64,000 nucleotides of DNA from Burkholderiales bacterium (GTDB taxonomy: Bacteria; Pseudomonadota; Gammaproteobacteria; Burkholderiales; Eutrophovitaceae), in assembly GCA_035560005.1 (NCBI GenBank), contig DATMAN010000063.1:1-64000 (forward strand). The letters run 5' to 3'. Under the pieces are notes generated by a model, which saw only the letters and a program-made list of their open reading frames with translations, made no database searches and was not told where the DNA came from. The position numbers and the translations under genes were made by a program. This document shows positions 35,802-44,856 of this stretch, piece after piece; the stretch's first letter is position 1, and each line of letters opens with the position of its first letter.

Positions 35802-36821
35802 TTACCGATGGAAGTAGGGAACCCTGCCGAGCACTTCCTGATTGACGACATTCTTCGGTACGCGCCCCGCGGCGAGATCCCGACAGGCGCTGAACACGCT
35901 CGCGGCGATGGTGTTGATGCATTCGTCGGTCAGGCAGATGTGATGCGGGGTCACGATGACGTTGTCGAGCTTCAGCAACGGGTTGTCCGGCGACACCGGT
36001 TCCTGCTCGAACACGTCGAGCCCGGCACCCGCGATGCGCCCCGCCGCCAGCGCTTCGTAGAGCGCCTTCTCGTCGACGATCGGTCCGCGCGCCGTATTGA
36101 TGAAGAATGCGGTCGGCTTCATCAAGGAAAACTGCCGCGCGCCGATCATCTTGCGCGTGTCTTCGTTGAGCGGACAGTTCACGCACACGAAATCCGACTC
36201 GCGCATGAGCGTATCCAGATCTACGAGCTTCACTCCGAGCGGAGCCACCGATTCCTGCGTAATGTACGGGTCGTGGCCGAGATGCTTCATGCCGAAGGGC
36301 GCGACCAGCCGGAACAGCTCCGAGCCGATGTTGCCCACGCCGACCGAGCCGAGCACGCGCCCGGAAAGCCCCGTGCCGAAGTGGTTCAAGCGTTCCTGCC
36401 AGCGGCCTTCGCGCGTGATCCGATCCTTGATCAGCACGCGCTGCGCCAGCATCAGCACGAAGGTCAGGGCCGACGTGGCCACTGGCCGGCGCACTCCGTC
36501 GGGGGTAATCGTCAGAATGACTCCGTTCTCGGTGAGCGCGGGGACGTCCACCGTGTCGTAACCCACGCCGAAGCGGGCCACGAGTTTCAATCGCCTGCTC
36601 GGGCCGGAAACGGTCTTGCGGGTGACCCTGGCCAGCATCACGGCCAGGGCGTCGTACTTCGCAGCGCTTTCGGGCGTCAGCTCGGGTTCGGTCTGAGTCA
36701 GAAATTCGTACTCGATGCCCGCCTGCTCCAGGATCTTGAAGGCCGACGGGTCGAAGATCGGCTTGCCGTCCGGCTTGAGGTTGTCGCGGGTGATGCCGAC
36801 GCGAAATCTGCCTTGTGCCAT
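35802..36821 (-). CDS. D-isomer-specific 2-hydroxyacid dehydrogenase
   Basis: NAD-dependent 2-keto/2-hydroxy acid oxidoreductase, 339 residues. LGSVGVGNIGSELFRLVAPFG near residue 157 is the cofactor-binding motif, NTARGPIVDEKAL near 240 includes the catalytic Arg region, VFEQEPVSPDNPL near 275 the Glu, and TPHHICLT near 292 the His. ATG 36821 follows GGAGGAGAA. Together with the HpcH aldolase encoded upstream, it suits interconversion of a hydroxy acid produced by aldol cleavage. Confidence 0.93.
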   Translation of the reverse strand: MAQGRFRVGITRDNLKPDGKPIFDPSAFKILEQAGIEYEFLTQTEPELTPESAAKYDALAVMLARVTRKTVSGPSRRLKLVARFGVGYDTVDVPALTENGVILTITPDGVRRPVATSALTFVLMLAQRVLIKDRITREGRWQERLNHFGTGLSGRVLGSVGVGNIGSELFRLVAPFGMKHLGHDPYITQESVAPLGVKLVDLDTLMRESDFVCVNCPLNEDTRKMIGARQFSLMKPTAFFINTARGPIVDEKALYEALAAGRIAGAGLDVFEQEPVSPDNPLLKLDNVIVTPHHICLTDECINTIAASVFSACRDLAAGRVPKNVVNQEVLGRVPYFHR

Positions 36822-36887
36822 CGCTTCTCCTCCTTGAACCTCGACGACGTGGGATTCTCCTGCCGACCGGCGCGCCGGCCGCCGACG

Positions 36888-37691
36888 CTATTTCCCGCTT
36901 CCAGCCGATCGGCCGGATGCGCTGAGAGTCCGCAGATGATCGATGCCGTTCTTGAGGGCGCCCTGCAGCAGCATCGAGTCGATACCCATGGAAAAAAGAC
37001 GGAATCCCTTGTCCCAGTACTGGCGGCTCCACTTCTCGTCCGCGGTCATGCAGCCCAGGACCTTGCCGTGCCTTTTCGCGGCTGCAACCATCCTGTCGAT
37101 GGCCTTGACGTACTTCGGATGATCGAACTGCGCCGGAATGCCGAGAAAGTTGGTGAGATCGAAGTGGCCGAGCCAGAGCACGTCCACTCCAGGCTCGGCC
37201 GCGATCTTTTCCACGTTTTCGATGCCTTCCGCGGTCTCGATCAGGCACATCACCAGGGTGCGCTGGTTAGCGATCCGGATCTTGTCGGCGACACTGCCGC
37301 CGATGTAGTCGTCGGCCGCAAAGCCGAATGCCGCGCCCCGGCGGCCCTCCGGTGGATAGCGGGTGCAGGAGACGATGTAGCGCGCTTCCTCCGCCGATCC
37401 CACCATCGGAGCCATGATGCCCATGATGCCGAGGTCGAGCGCACGCGAGATGTAGTGGTACTGGTTGGCTGGCACGCGCGCCATCGGCACGAGGTCGAGG
37501 CCGCGGCACAGCGCGGCCTGGTCCTTGATGGTTTCGTAGGTCGTGCCGGCGTGCTCCATGTCGAGCAGCAGGAACTCCGCACCCGAAGCCTTCACCATCT
37601 GCGGCAGACCGGGAACCATGAACTCCCAGCCGAACGCACCGAAGACGGCCTCGCCTCGAAGAAGCTTTTCCTTCACCGGATTGGTTCTCAT
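36888..37691 (-). CDS. HpcH/HpaI-family aldolase
   Basis: Class II metal-dependent aldolase that cleaves or forms 2-keto acids, 267 residues. LLLDMEHAGTTYE near residue 41 supplies the catalytic His, CLIETAEGIENVEKIA near 150 the metal-binding Glu, and VLWLGHFDLTNFLG near 170 the Asp. ATG 37691 follows GGAG. Likely products are pyruvate or an analogue plus an aldehyde. It lies 66 bp upstream of the 2-hydroxyacid dehydrogenase gene. Confidence 0.92.
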   Translation of the reverse strand: MRTNPVKEKLLRGEAVFGAFGWEFMVPGLPQMVKASGAEFLLLDMEHAGTTYETIKDQAALCRGLDLVPMARVPANQYHYISRALDLGIMGIMAPMVGSAEEARYIVSCTRYPPEGRRGAAFGFAADDYIGGSVADKIRIANQRTLVMCLIETAEGIENVEKIAAEPGVDVLWLGHFDLTNFLGIPAQFDHPKYVKAIDRMVAAAKRHGKVLGCMTADEKWSRQYWDKGFRLFSMGIDSMLLQGALKNGIDHLRTLSASGRSAGSGK

Positions 37692-37750
37692 AGGAGCTCC
37701 GTGGTGACGTGACTATCGCAGCGAGCCCACTTCGGTCGAGAACCGCGCAG

Positions 37751-37837
37751 GCACCAGGGCACGAAGCAACACGAGGAAAGGCGCCTCGGATTTTCCGATT
37801 TTCTCTGTGTCACTTCGTGCCTTTGTGTCTTTGTGGC
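37751..37837. repeat. hairpin-forming intergenic repeat, copy 5
   Basis: The left arm contains GGCACGAAGCAACACGAGG and the right arm, read on the opposite strand, GGCACGAAGTGACACAGAG, so the arms pair imperfectly. It sits between the HpcH aldolase and SDR genes and includes CTTTGTGTCTTTGTGGC. Confidence 0.6.
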
Positions 37838-37877
37838 AAGTCCGATCGGCCACCGATCCGGCAACCGACTCTGCCGT

Positions 37878-38633
37878 CTACATCGCCGCCGAAAACGCCC
37901 CGTCCACCACCAGCACGTGGCCGTTGACGTAGGATGCCTCGTCGGAAGCGAGGAATACGGCGACCGGGCCGATTTCCTTCAGCTCGCCCCAGCGGCCGGC
38001 CGGCGTACGCCTGCACACCCAGTCGTTGAATTCGCGATTCTGGATGAGCGCAGTGTTCATCTCGGTGGCGAAGTAGCCCGGTGCGATCGCGTTCACCGTG
38101 ATGTTGTGCGGGGCGAGCTCGACCGCCAGCTCCCGCGTCAGCGCATGGATCGCGCCCTTGGACGCGACGTAGGCCGAGATGGTCGGCCGCGCCAGCAAAG
38201 CGCTGATCGAGCCGGTCATGATGATGCGGCCGCGCTGCGCGGGAATCATCGCCTTCGCAGCTTCGCGCACGAGCGCCCAGACGGCCGTGAGGTTGGTGTC
38301 GATCACGCGCCGAAAATCAGCGGTTTCGAACTCCGTGACGGGCTTGCGGTGCTGGATGCCGGCGTTGGCGACCAGGATGTCCAGGCGACCGTACTTCTGC
38401 ACCGCACCCTGGATCGCCGCGGCGCCCGCGGCATGGTCGTTGACGTCGAAAGCCGCCGCCTCGCCTTTCAGACCCCGGGAAGCGAGCTCGCCGGCGCGTT
38501 CCTTCAACGCTTTTGCATCACGGGCGTTGAGCAGGACGAGCGCGCCCGCTGTGGCCAGCGATTGCGCCATCGCCCAGCCCAGGCCGCGCGAGGCACCGGT
38601 GATCAGCGCCACCTTCCCGCTCAGATCGAACAT
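37878..38633 (-). CDS. SDR, gluconate/2-keto-3-deoxygluconate dehydrogenase-like
   Basis: Short-chain dehydrogenase of 251 residues, from ATG 38633 after GGGAGGAG. TGASRGLGWAMAQSLA near residue 13 binds NAD(P), NAGIQHRKP near 90 is conserved, and the catalytic Ser/Tyr/Lys lie in TGSISA and SAYVASKGA. The NAGIQHRKPV and DTNLTAVW segments are typical of gluconate 5-dehydrogenase and KduD relatives, which act on sugar acids. An in-frame upstream extension enters the next intergenic repeat. Confidence 0.9.
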   Translation of the reverse strand: MFDLSGKVALITGASRGLGWAMAQSLATAGALVLLNARDAKALKERAGELASRGLKGEAAAFDVNDHAAGAAAIQGAVQKYGRLDILVANAGIQHRKPVTEFETADFRRVIDTNLTAVWALVREAAKAMIPAQRGRIIMTGSISALLARPTISAYVASKGAIHALTRELAVELAPHNITVNAIAPGYFATEMNTALIQNREFNDWVCRRTPAGRWGELKEIGPVAVFLASDEASYVNGHVLVVDGAFSAAM

Positions 38634-38652
38634 CTCTCCTCCCGGAATTCCA

Positions 38653-38809
38653 TCCACCACGCAGAAACAGAGAAGGACGAAATCCGCAATCAACCGCCGA
38701 GGCTAAAAAGCGCCAAGAATCGCCCCGGACTTTCAAACGAACCCTTGGCGGCTTGGTGGTGGGGCATGTTTTCGTCGGTGCAGCTGCGTGCCTGCGTGTC
38801 TGTCTGGCG
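38653..38809. repeat. long imperfect inverted repeat, copy 6
   Basis: The left half (CCACCACGCAGAAACAGAG ... GCGCCAAG) pairs loosely with the right half (CTTGGCGG ... GCGTGCCTGCGTGTCTG). It separates the two SDR genes and resembles the other intergenic elements, but is longer. Confidence 0.45.
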
Positions 38810-38819
38810 AATGCCCTGC

Positions 38820-39587
38820 CTACGGCATGTATTGACCGCCGTTGACTTCCAGAATCTGCCCGGTCATGTACCCGCTCATCCTGTCCGAGGCGAGGAACAG
38901 GAACGCGCCGGCGCACTCGTCAGGCGTTCCCAGTCTGTTCATCGGAATCGTGGCCTTGAAGCTCTCCAGCATCTGCGGCGTGGAGAAGCGCTCGTGGAAA
39001 GGCGTCATGATCACGCCGGGGCTCACAGCGTTCACCCGGATCCTGTCCTTGACCAGCTCCTTCGCATGGCCGCGCGTCATGGTCGACACGAAACCCTTCG
39101 CCGCGGCGTAGAGCACCGCGCCCGGTCCTCCGCCATGCCGCGCCGCGACCGAAGTCACGTTGATGATCGCGCCGCCGCTGCCCTGCCTTCTCATCTGCAC
39201 GACGGCGGCGCCGGTGCACATGACAGCGGAGCGCACGTTGAGGTCGATCACCTGATCGAACAGCTCGTCGGTGATCGACTCGACCGGCAGGCGCTGGACC
39301 AGGCCGCCGGCGTTGTTGATCAGAACGTCGATGCGCCCGAAGTGCGCGACAGTGCTCTGCACCAGATCCTTGCAAACCGGGGAGCTGGTGACATCCCCGG
39401 ACACCAGGAAGGCCTTGCCGCCGGCCTTTTCGACTTCGGCGGCGACTTGCTCCGCTTCGGCCTTGCTCCTGTTGTAGTGCACGGCGACCTTGGCGCCGTT
39501 CGCGCCGAAGGCCTTCGCCGCGGCGGCACCGATGCCGGTGCTCGATCCGGTAATCAGCACGACCTTGTCCTTCAGGTCCTCGATCAT
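38820..39587 (-). CDS. SDR, 3-oxoacyl-ACP-reductase/glucose-dehydrogenase-like
   Basis: Short-chain dehydrogenase of 255 residues from ATG 39587. TGSSTGIGAAAAKAFG near residue 13, NNAGGLV near 90 and the catalytic Tyr/Lys in VLYAAAKGF near 160 are present; the C-terminus GQILEVNGGQYMP is typical. It is the second SDR in a row; the two differ clearly, so this is not a recent duplication. The substrate is unknown but probably lies in the same pathway. Confidence 0.9.
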   Translation of the reverse strand: MIEDLKDKVVLITGSSTGIGAAAAKAFGANGAKVAVHYNRSKAEAEQVAAEVEKAGGKAFLVSGDVTSSPVCKDLVQSTVAHFGRIDVLINNAGGLVQRLPVESITDELFDQVIDLNVRSAVMCTGAAVVQMRRQGSGGAIINVTSVAARHGGGPGAVLYAAAKGFVSTMTRGHAKELVKDRIRVNAVSPGVIMTPFHERFSTPQMLESFKATIPMNRLGTPDECAGAFLFLASDRMSGYMTGQILEVNGGQYMP

Positions 39588-39654
39588 CTCTACCCCCGAT
39601 TCAATCTCCCGGCGCGGAGGACGCGAAGGGCGGGGCGGAAGACGAGAACCAGGG

Positions 39655-39719
39655 GCGAAACACGAAGGCACGAAGAGACAAAAGGCCGGGATTTGTTCTC
39701 CGTGTGCTGCATGGTTCCG
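39655..39719. repeat. hairpin-forming intergenic repeat, copy 7
   Basis: CGAAACACGAAGGCACGAAG and AGACAAA form the left arm; TTTGTTCTCCGTGTGCTGC and ATGGTTCC form the right arm, pairing imperfectly. It lies between the SDR and quinone reductase genes. Confidence 0.55.
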
Positions 39720-39778
39720 ATTCCTTCCTCCTGCTCGCCTCTGCGTCCTTCACGGCCTGCGCATCGAGCGTTCTTGCG

Positions 39779-40753
39779 CTAGGGCAACAGAACAGTGGAG
39801 CCGGTGGTCTTGCGGCCTTCCAGGTCGCGATGCGCCTGCGCCGCGTCGGCCAGCTTGTAGGTCTGGTTGATCTCGATCTTGACCTTGCCGGACTTCACGA
39901 CGTCGAACAGCCGGCTCGCGCCTTCCTCCAGGTCCTCGCGCCGCGCCGTGTACGTCATCAGGGTCGGCCGCGTCACGTAGAGCGAACCCTTCGCTGCGAG
40001 CAGGTTGAGATCGAAAGCCGAAACCGGGCCCGAGCCGTTTCCGAACACGCACAGCAGGCCGCGCGGCATCAGGCAGTCCAGCGATCCCATGAACGTGTCC
40101 TTGCCGACGGAGTCGTAGACGACCGGAACCTTGCGCCCGCCGGTGATCTCCTTCACCCGCTCCACGAAGTTCTCCCGGGTGTAGACGATCGTGTGATCGC
40201 AGCCGTGTGCCTTGGCGATCTTTGCCTTCTCGTCGGAGCCGACCGTGCCGATCACCGTCACTCCCAGCGCTTTCAGCCACTGGCAGGCGATGAGTCCCAC
40301 GCCGCCGGCCGCGGCATGCCATAGCACCGTTTCCCCTTTCTCGACCCGGTAGGTGCGATGGATCAGATACCACACCGTCAAGCCCTTGAGCATCATCGCC
40401 GCGGCCTGCTGGTCGGTGATTCCGGCGGGGACCCTGACCAGCTTGTCGGCCGGCATCACCCTGATCTCGGAATAGGCGCCCGGAGCGCCCCCGGCGTAGG
40501 CCACGCGGTCGCCGGCCTTGACGTGTGCCACCCCCGGGCCGACCGCCTCGACGATACCCGCGGCTTCCAGTCCCAGCCCACTGGGCAGCGGCAACGGATA
40601 GAGGCCGCTGCGATGGTAGGTGTCGATGAAATTCAGGCCGATCGCGGTATGCCTGACCCGGACCTCTCCGGCGCCGGGTTCACCGACTGCCACATCTTCG
40701 TAGACCAGAACTTCCGGTCCGCCTGTCTTGTGAAAACGCACAGCCTTCGTCAT
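39779..40753 (-). CDS. qor: NADPH:quinone reductase, zinc-independent MDR
   Basis: Medium-chain quinone oxidoreductase of 324 residues. GLNFIDTYHRSGLYP near residue 40, GLEAAGIVEAVG near 63, the nucleotide-binding HAAAGGVGLIACQWLKALG near 148 and the YDSVGKDTF block are diagnostic, and zinc ligands are absent. ATG 40753 has GGGAG at eight bases; a GTG nine bases upstream is a weaker start. It may reduce quinones or an enone intermediate of the adjacent pathway. Confidence 0.92.
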   Translation of the reverse strand: MTKAVRFHKTGGPEVLVYEDVAVGEPGAGEVRVRHTAIGLNFIDTYHRSGLYPLPLPSGLGLEAAGIVEAVGPGVAHVKAGDRVAYAGGAPGAYSEIRVMPADKLVRVPAGITDQQAAAMMLKGLTVWYLIHRTYRVEKGETVLWHAAAGGVGLIACQWLKALGVTVIGTVGSDEKAKIAKAHGCDHTIVYTRENFVERVKEITGGRKVPVVYDSVGKDTFMGSLDCLMPRGLLCVFGNGSGPVSAFDLNLLAAKGSLYVTRPTLMTYTARREDLEEGASRLFDVVKSGKVKIEINQTYKLADAAQAHRDLEGRKTTGSTVLLP

Positions 40754-40895
40754 GTTGTTCACTCCCGTGCATCAAGCAATATTGTTTCGATTCCAGCGGT
40801 CCTGCTGCCCGCTCCGCGGTCACGTTCAGCGCGCCGAAACGCGCGGAACCCGTTCCACTGTCGGGATGGCCGGTTGAAGCATTGATCGTCTCGTC

Positions 40896-41399
40896 TCAAC
40901 GTATGAACTGATTCACGAAATCGCGACCCAGCCCCACCTTTTCATAGTGGGCCCGGCACATCTCGATCTTGGTGAAGACGTCCTCGTAGGCTAGGGTCTC
41001 GCCTTTCCCGTCGACGTAGATCATCGCGCCGTTGACGTTGAACAGGGTGATCATCTCTTCCGCGGCGTCGTCGACGATCAGCGTGTGGACTTCGCCCGGC
41101 GGTTCGTACACGAAACCGCCTTCCTCGGCGATCCAGTCGTGCTCGAGGTAGCGCCATCTGCCCTTGATGACATATCCATAGACCGCCATCGGGTGGCGAT
41201 GGCGGGAAAGAATCCCGCTCTTGCGCACGCGCAGCAGGTTGAACCAGCCCCCGGAAACGGTATTCAGCATGAGAGGCCGGAACCACACCCCTGGAGCCTG
41301 CGGCACCCAGACGCGTTCGTCGGAGGGAACGGCCAGTGTCACGATCTCGTGATGCATTCCGGCCGCCGCAAGGGGGTTCGACCTGAGCGGAGCGTTCAT
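40896..41399 (-). CDS. cupin protein, 2,4'-dihydroxyacetophenone dioxygenase-like
   Basis: Cupin of 167 residues. Metal ligands are visible in LSRHRHPMAVYGYVIKG (two His, near residue 68) and EPPGEVHTLIV (Glu and His, near 105). The sequence style fits the 2,4'-dihydroxyacetophenone dioxygenase family, iron enzymes that cleave a C-C bond next to a carbonyl. ATG 41399 follows AGGAAAAG; the frame extends upstream into the SDR remnant but has no better start. The substrate is inferred from family only. Confidence 0.8.
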   Translation of the reverse strand: MNAPLRSNPLAAAGMHHEIVTLAVPSDERVWVPQAPGVWFRPLMLNTVSGGWFNLLRVRKSGILSRHRHPMAVYGYVIKGRWRYLEHDWIAEEGGFVYEPPGEVHTLIVDDAAEEMITLFNVNGAMIYVDGKGETLAYEDVFTKIEMCRAHYEKVGLGRDFVNQFIR

Positions 41400-41425
41400 C
41401 GCATTCTTTTCCTCAGCCAATCGGG

Positions 41426-41640
41426 TCAGGTGACCAGGTGCCCGCCGTCCCCCGGGACAATCGCCCCGTTGACGAAACCGGCGAGGCGAGCAGACGACGG
41501 CGCCGGCGACACCTTCGGGCACGGCCCCAGCGTCGCAGGGCGTGCGAGCATGCCGCGGCTGCGCTCGGTCCCTCCGAAGCGCCTGCGTGAGCGGGGTCGC
41601 GATCCCGGGAGCGACGCGTCAACGCGTATTTTATCAGCGG
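41426..41640 (-). pseudogene. C-terminal remnant of an SDR gene
   Basis: The minus strand ends FVNGAIVPGDGGHLVT and TGA, the standard SDR C-terminus, and another frame just upstream reads GIATPLTQALR and later EGVAGAVVC, again SDR-like. At least one frameshift near 41485 separates them, and nothing upstream restores the N-terminal half. Bases 41641-41789 show no recognisable feature. Confidence 0.6.
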
Positions 41641-41789
41641 CACATGCGCTCGAAAGCGACTTCCTCGGTTGCGGCTGCGTTTCGAGGTCGAAGTCCTTCG
41701 ACGCGATGCAACGCAAAGGACACGTCGTCAGCGGCGATCGAGAACGATCGGGGCACAGGTGTCGTCGTCTGCCTCGCGTTGAACGCCTT

Positions 41790-43280
41790 TCAGGCGGCTG
41801 CGGCGCGGCGGCGCCGCAGCCGGAGGAAGAACGGCGAGAGCCACACCAGAATGGCGAACACGCCGAGCGCGCCGGCGATCGGCCGCTCGAAGAATGCGGC
41901 GATGCGGCCTTCGGACTTGATGAGCGAGGTCGCCAAGTTCTCTTCCAGCATTGCGCCCAGCACCACCCCGAGGATCGCCGGCGCGACCGGAAAGCCGTTG
42001 CGTTCCATGAAGAAGGCGATGATGCCCGCGGTGAGCATCACGCCGATATCGAATGCGGTGTTGTTGATGGCGAAGGCGCCCACCATGCAGAAGGTCAGGA
42101 TCACCGGCATCAGCACGTGCCTGGGGACCCGCAGCACGCGCTTGTAGCCCTTGATGGCCATGAGCCCGAGCGGGATCATCAGCAGGTTGGCGATGAAGAA
42201 GACGATGAACACCGCGTAGATGTTCTCCGGGTTGTTGAGGAAGATCGTCGGGCCCGGGTTCATGCCTTTCAGATAGAGCACGCCGATCGCGATCGCCGTG
42301 ATCGAATCTCCCGGAATGCCGAACACGAGCGCGGGAATCCACGCACCGGACAGCGCGCCGTTGTTGGCGGCACCGCTCTCGATCACGCCCTCGACGTGCC
42401 CGGTGCCGTACTTCTCCGGAGTCTTCGAGAACTTCTTGGAGATTGCGTAGGAGATCCACGCGGCGATGTCGGCGCCCGCACCGGGCAGCGCGCCGATGGC
42501 GGTGCCCACGGCACTGCCCCGGAAGGCGGCGGCGGGATACCTGCGGACGAGCTCCCACTGCCCGCGAAAGATGTTGCCGATTCTCTCCTGCGCCAGGTGC
42601 AGCGGCGCATCCTTCGAGGTCACGTAGCGCAGCACCTCCGAGACCGCGAACATGCCGATCATCATCGGAATGAAGTTGATGCCGCCCATCAGCTCGGTAT
42701 TGTCGAAGGTGAAGCGGGGAAAGGCGGCCGGATTGTTCAGTCCCACGCAGGAAACCAGCAACCCGAGGAGCAACGAGACGCTCGCCTTCAGCGGGCGGTC
42801 CGACGCGATGAACACCGCGCACGTCAGTCCCAGCAGCACCAGCCAGAAATACTCGAACGAGCTGAAGTTGAGCGCCACTTCTGCGAGCCAAGGCGCCGCC
42901 GTGACCAGCACGACCGTTCCGAGGATGCCGCCGATCGCGGAGAAGACCAACCCCGCCCCGAGCACCAGCTCCGCCTGCCCTTTTCGGGTCATCGCGTACG
43001 CTTCGTCGGTGTAGGCAGCGGAGGCCGGCGTGCCGGGCATGCGCAGCAGCGCACCCGGAATGTCGCCGGCGAAGATGGCCATGGCGGTGGTGGTGACGAT
43101 CGCCGCGACCGCGGGAACCGGCTCCATGAAGAACGTCACGGGCACCAGCAGCGCAGTGGCCATGGTGGCGGTCAGTCCCGGAATCGCGCCGACGAAAAGC
43201 CCGAACAGCGCGGCACCGAGAATCACCGCGAGGACATAGGGATCCAGTACCAGCGCAAAGGCGGTGGTCAGCTCGCTCAT
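41790..43280 (-). CDS. tctA: tripartite tricarboxylate transporter permease, TctA
   Basis: Large membrane subunit of a TTT carrier, 496 residues, about twelve helices. GAIPGLTATMATALLVPVTF near residue 27, GDIPGALLRMPGTPASAAYT near 70, GALPGAGADIAAWISY near 260 and GIPGDSITAIAIGVLY near 320 are the diagnostic glycine-rich loops. ATG 43280 abuts the tctB stop codon. With TctB and a Bug receptor it imports carboxylates driven by ion gradients. Confidence 0.95.
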   Translation of the reverse strand: MSELTTAFALVLDPYVLAVILGAALFGLFVGAIPGLTATMATALLVPVTFFMEPVPAVAAIVTTTAMAIFAGDIPGALLRMPGTPASAAYTDEAYAMTRKGQAELVLGAGLVFSAIGGILGTVVLVTAAPWLAEVALNFSSFEYFWLVLLGLTCAVFIASDRPLKASVSLLLGLLVSCVGLNNPAAFPRFTFDNTELMGGINFIPMMIGMFAVSEVLRYVTSKDAPLHLAQERIGNIFRGQWELVRRYPAAAFRGSAVGTAIGALPGAGADIAAWISYAISKKFSKTPEKYGTGHVEGVIESGAANNGALSGAWIPALVFGIPGDSITAIAIGVLYLKGMNPGPTIFLNNPENIYAVFIVFFIANLLMIPLGLMAIKGYKRVLRVPRHVLMPVILTFCMVGAFAINNTAFDIGVMLTAGIIAFFMERNGFPVAPAILGVVLGAMLEENLATSLIKSEGRIAAFFERPIAGALGVFAILVWLSPFFLRLRRRRAAAA

Positions 43281-43754
43281 CTACCAGGCCAGCGGTTCGA
43301 GCAATCCCCACGGCAGAGGCACCTTCAGCGCGCCGTAGAAGATCCAGTGGATGACGAAGGCGGCGACCAGCGCCGTGGGCAGCGCGACGAACCAGCGGTT
43401 GCGCAGCGCGAGCAGGATGGCGAGGAGGGCAAGCGGCGCTGCGATCAGAAAGCCGAGCCTATCCGAAAACAGAATGTAGAACGCCATCGCGCCGATCACG
43501 ACGGCGAAATTCAGCGCCAGCCGCGGCGTACGCATCCACTCAGAAAGTTCGATCGCCCCTTGCGTCTTCCAGCGGCGCAGGCCCGATGCGATCAAGGCGA
43601 GACCGGTGAGGGCGAAGCCCGCGGCAATGGCGCGGGGAAACAGCGACGGCCCGAACTGCTGCCCGGGCATGGGCGGGAAACCGTGCACGTACCAGGCGAT
43701 CAGGGCGGCGAACGCCACGAGCGCCGCGCCAATGAGAGCGTCGTTGAATCTCAT
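43281..43754 (-). CDS. tctB: tripartite tricarboxylate transporter small subunit, TctB
   Basis: Four-helix membrane subunit of 157 residues. FGPSLFPRAIAAGFALTGLAL near residue 36 is the conserved loop, and hydrophobic segments lie at about 9-27, 45-60, 80-112 and 120-140. ATG 43754 is chosen over an in-frame TTG at 43760. The stop codon is directly followed by the tctA start. Confidence 0.9.
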   Translation of the reverse strand: MRFNDALIGAALVAFAALIAWYVHGFPPMPGQQFGPSLFPRAIAAGFALTGLALIASGLRRWKTQGAIELSEWMRTPRLALNFAVVIGAMAFYILFSDRLGFLIAAPLALLAILLALRNRWFVALPTALVAAFVIHWIFYGALKVPLPWGLLEPLAW

Positions 43755-43843
43755 CAGCAAAGGCCCGGCCGAGGACGGGTCCGACTTACCACAGTCCGAG
43801 TCCGGCTTCCATCGGCGCGCTCTCGATCGCTCGACCCCAGCTT

Positions 43844-44812
43844 CTATTTCGCCAAGCCGACGACCTTCATCAGCGCGCCCAGCTCGGCGTCGTCCCTGGC
43901 CATGAACGCCGCGAATTCCTGCGGCGGCGCGTAGCGCATGCCGAAGCCGCGCGAGGTCATGAAGTCGCGGAACTCGCGGCTGTCATAGGCCTTCTTGACC
44001 GCGGCGACCAGGCGGGCTTCGATGTCCTGTGGCAGCCCTTTCGGCGCAGCAACCCCGCGCCAGGCCCCGCTCACCCATTTGCTGCCGATCGCCCGCCTGA
44101 GCGTGGGCACCTTGGGAAACAGCGTCGAGGGCTTGTCGTCCATGATCGCCAGGCTCCTGACCTTGCCCGCCTCGATGAGCGCGCGTGCCTCCGCGTGCGA
44201 TCCGACGACCATGTCCACTCCGCCGGCCACCAGATCGAGCAGCCCGGCGGCGTTGCTGGCGCTGGGCACCCACAGAACGCTCTGCGGATCGACCTTCAGG
44301 TCGTGCAGCATTCCGTAGAGCGACAGATGCCAGATTCCGCCGTGCGCGGTCCCTGAAGCCTTCAACTTGCCCGGACTGGCTTCGATGGCGGCAATCAGAT
44401 CGGCGAGATTTCCGTAGGGCGCATCGGCGCGCACCTGCACCGCCGCGGCATCGACGTTGATCAGCCCCAGCGGCGCGAACGAGGCACCGTTCAATCGGGT
44501 CAGACCCTGGTGATGCATCATGCCGATCTCGACGGTGATGACGCCGATGGTGTAGCCGTCCGGTTTTGCGGCGGCGATCGCCTGATGTCCGACCACTCCG
44601 CTGCCACCGGTGCGGTTGACGACATTGACCGGCTTGCCCAGATCGCGCTCGAGCAGCGTGGCCATCATGCGGCCGACGGCATCCGTACCGCCGCCCGCGC
44701 CCCACGGGACGATGAAGGTCACCGGGCGCGCGGGGTAGTCGGCGGCGACGCAGAACGGTGCGGCGACGGTGAGCAGCAGCGTCAAAAGCAGTCTTCGCCT
44801 TGCGAAGCGCAT
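43844..44812 (-). CDS. Bug-family periplasmic receptor (TctC-like), first copy
   Basis: Extracytoplasmic receptor of 322 residues with a Sec signal peptide ending near PFCVAADY. The Bug fold is shown by YPARPVTFIVPWGAGGGTDA near residue 25, VVNRTGGSGVVGHQAIA near 65, and PDGYTIGVITVEIGMMHHQG. It presents a carboxylate to TctAB, encoded 90 bp downstream. It closely resembles the next gene over its whole length. ATG 44812 lacks a clear ribosome site. Confidence 0.93.
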   Translation of the reverse strand: MRFARRRLLLTLLLTVAAPFCVAADYPARPVTFIVPWGAGGGTDAVGRMMATLLERDLGKPVNVVNRTGGSGVVGHQAIAAAKPDGYTIGVITVEIGMMHHQGLTRLNGASFAPLGLINVDAAAVQVRADAPYGNLADLIAAIEASPGKLKASGTAHGGIWHLSLYGMLHDLKVDPQSVLWVPSASNAAGLLDLVAGGVDMVVGSHAEARALIEAGKVRSLAIMDDKPSTLFPKVPTLRRAIGSKWVSGAWRGVAAPKGLPQDIEARLVAAVKKAYDSREFRDFMTSRGFGMRYAPPQEFAAFMARDDAELGALMKVVGLAK

Positions 44813-44856
44813 TTGCACCGGCTGGCCCCGAAGGCGGCGACAAGCAAGAGGCGGAC

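Noticed and set aside
33047-35845. 932-codon plus-strand frame
   Set aside because: Antisense to the SMP-30, hydrolase and TauD genes, which all have full motif sets; no ribosome site.
41085-43934. 949-codon plus-strand frame
   Set aside because: Antisense to cupin, tctA and tctB; low-complexity Arg/Glu/Asp-rich product.
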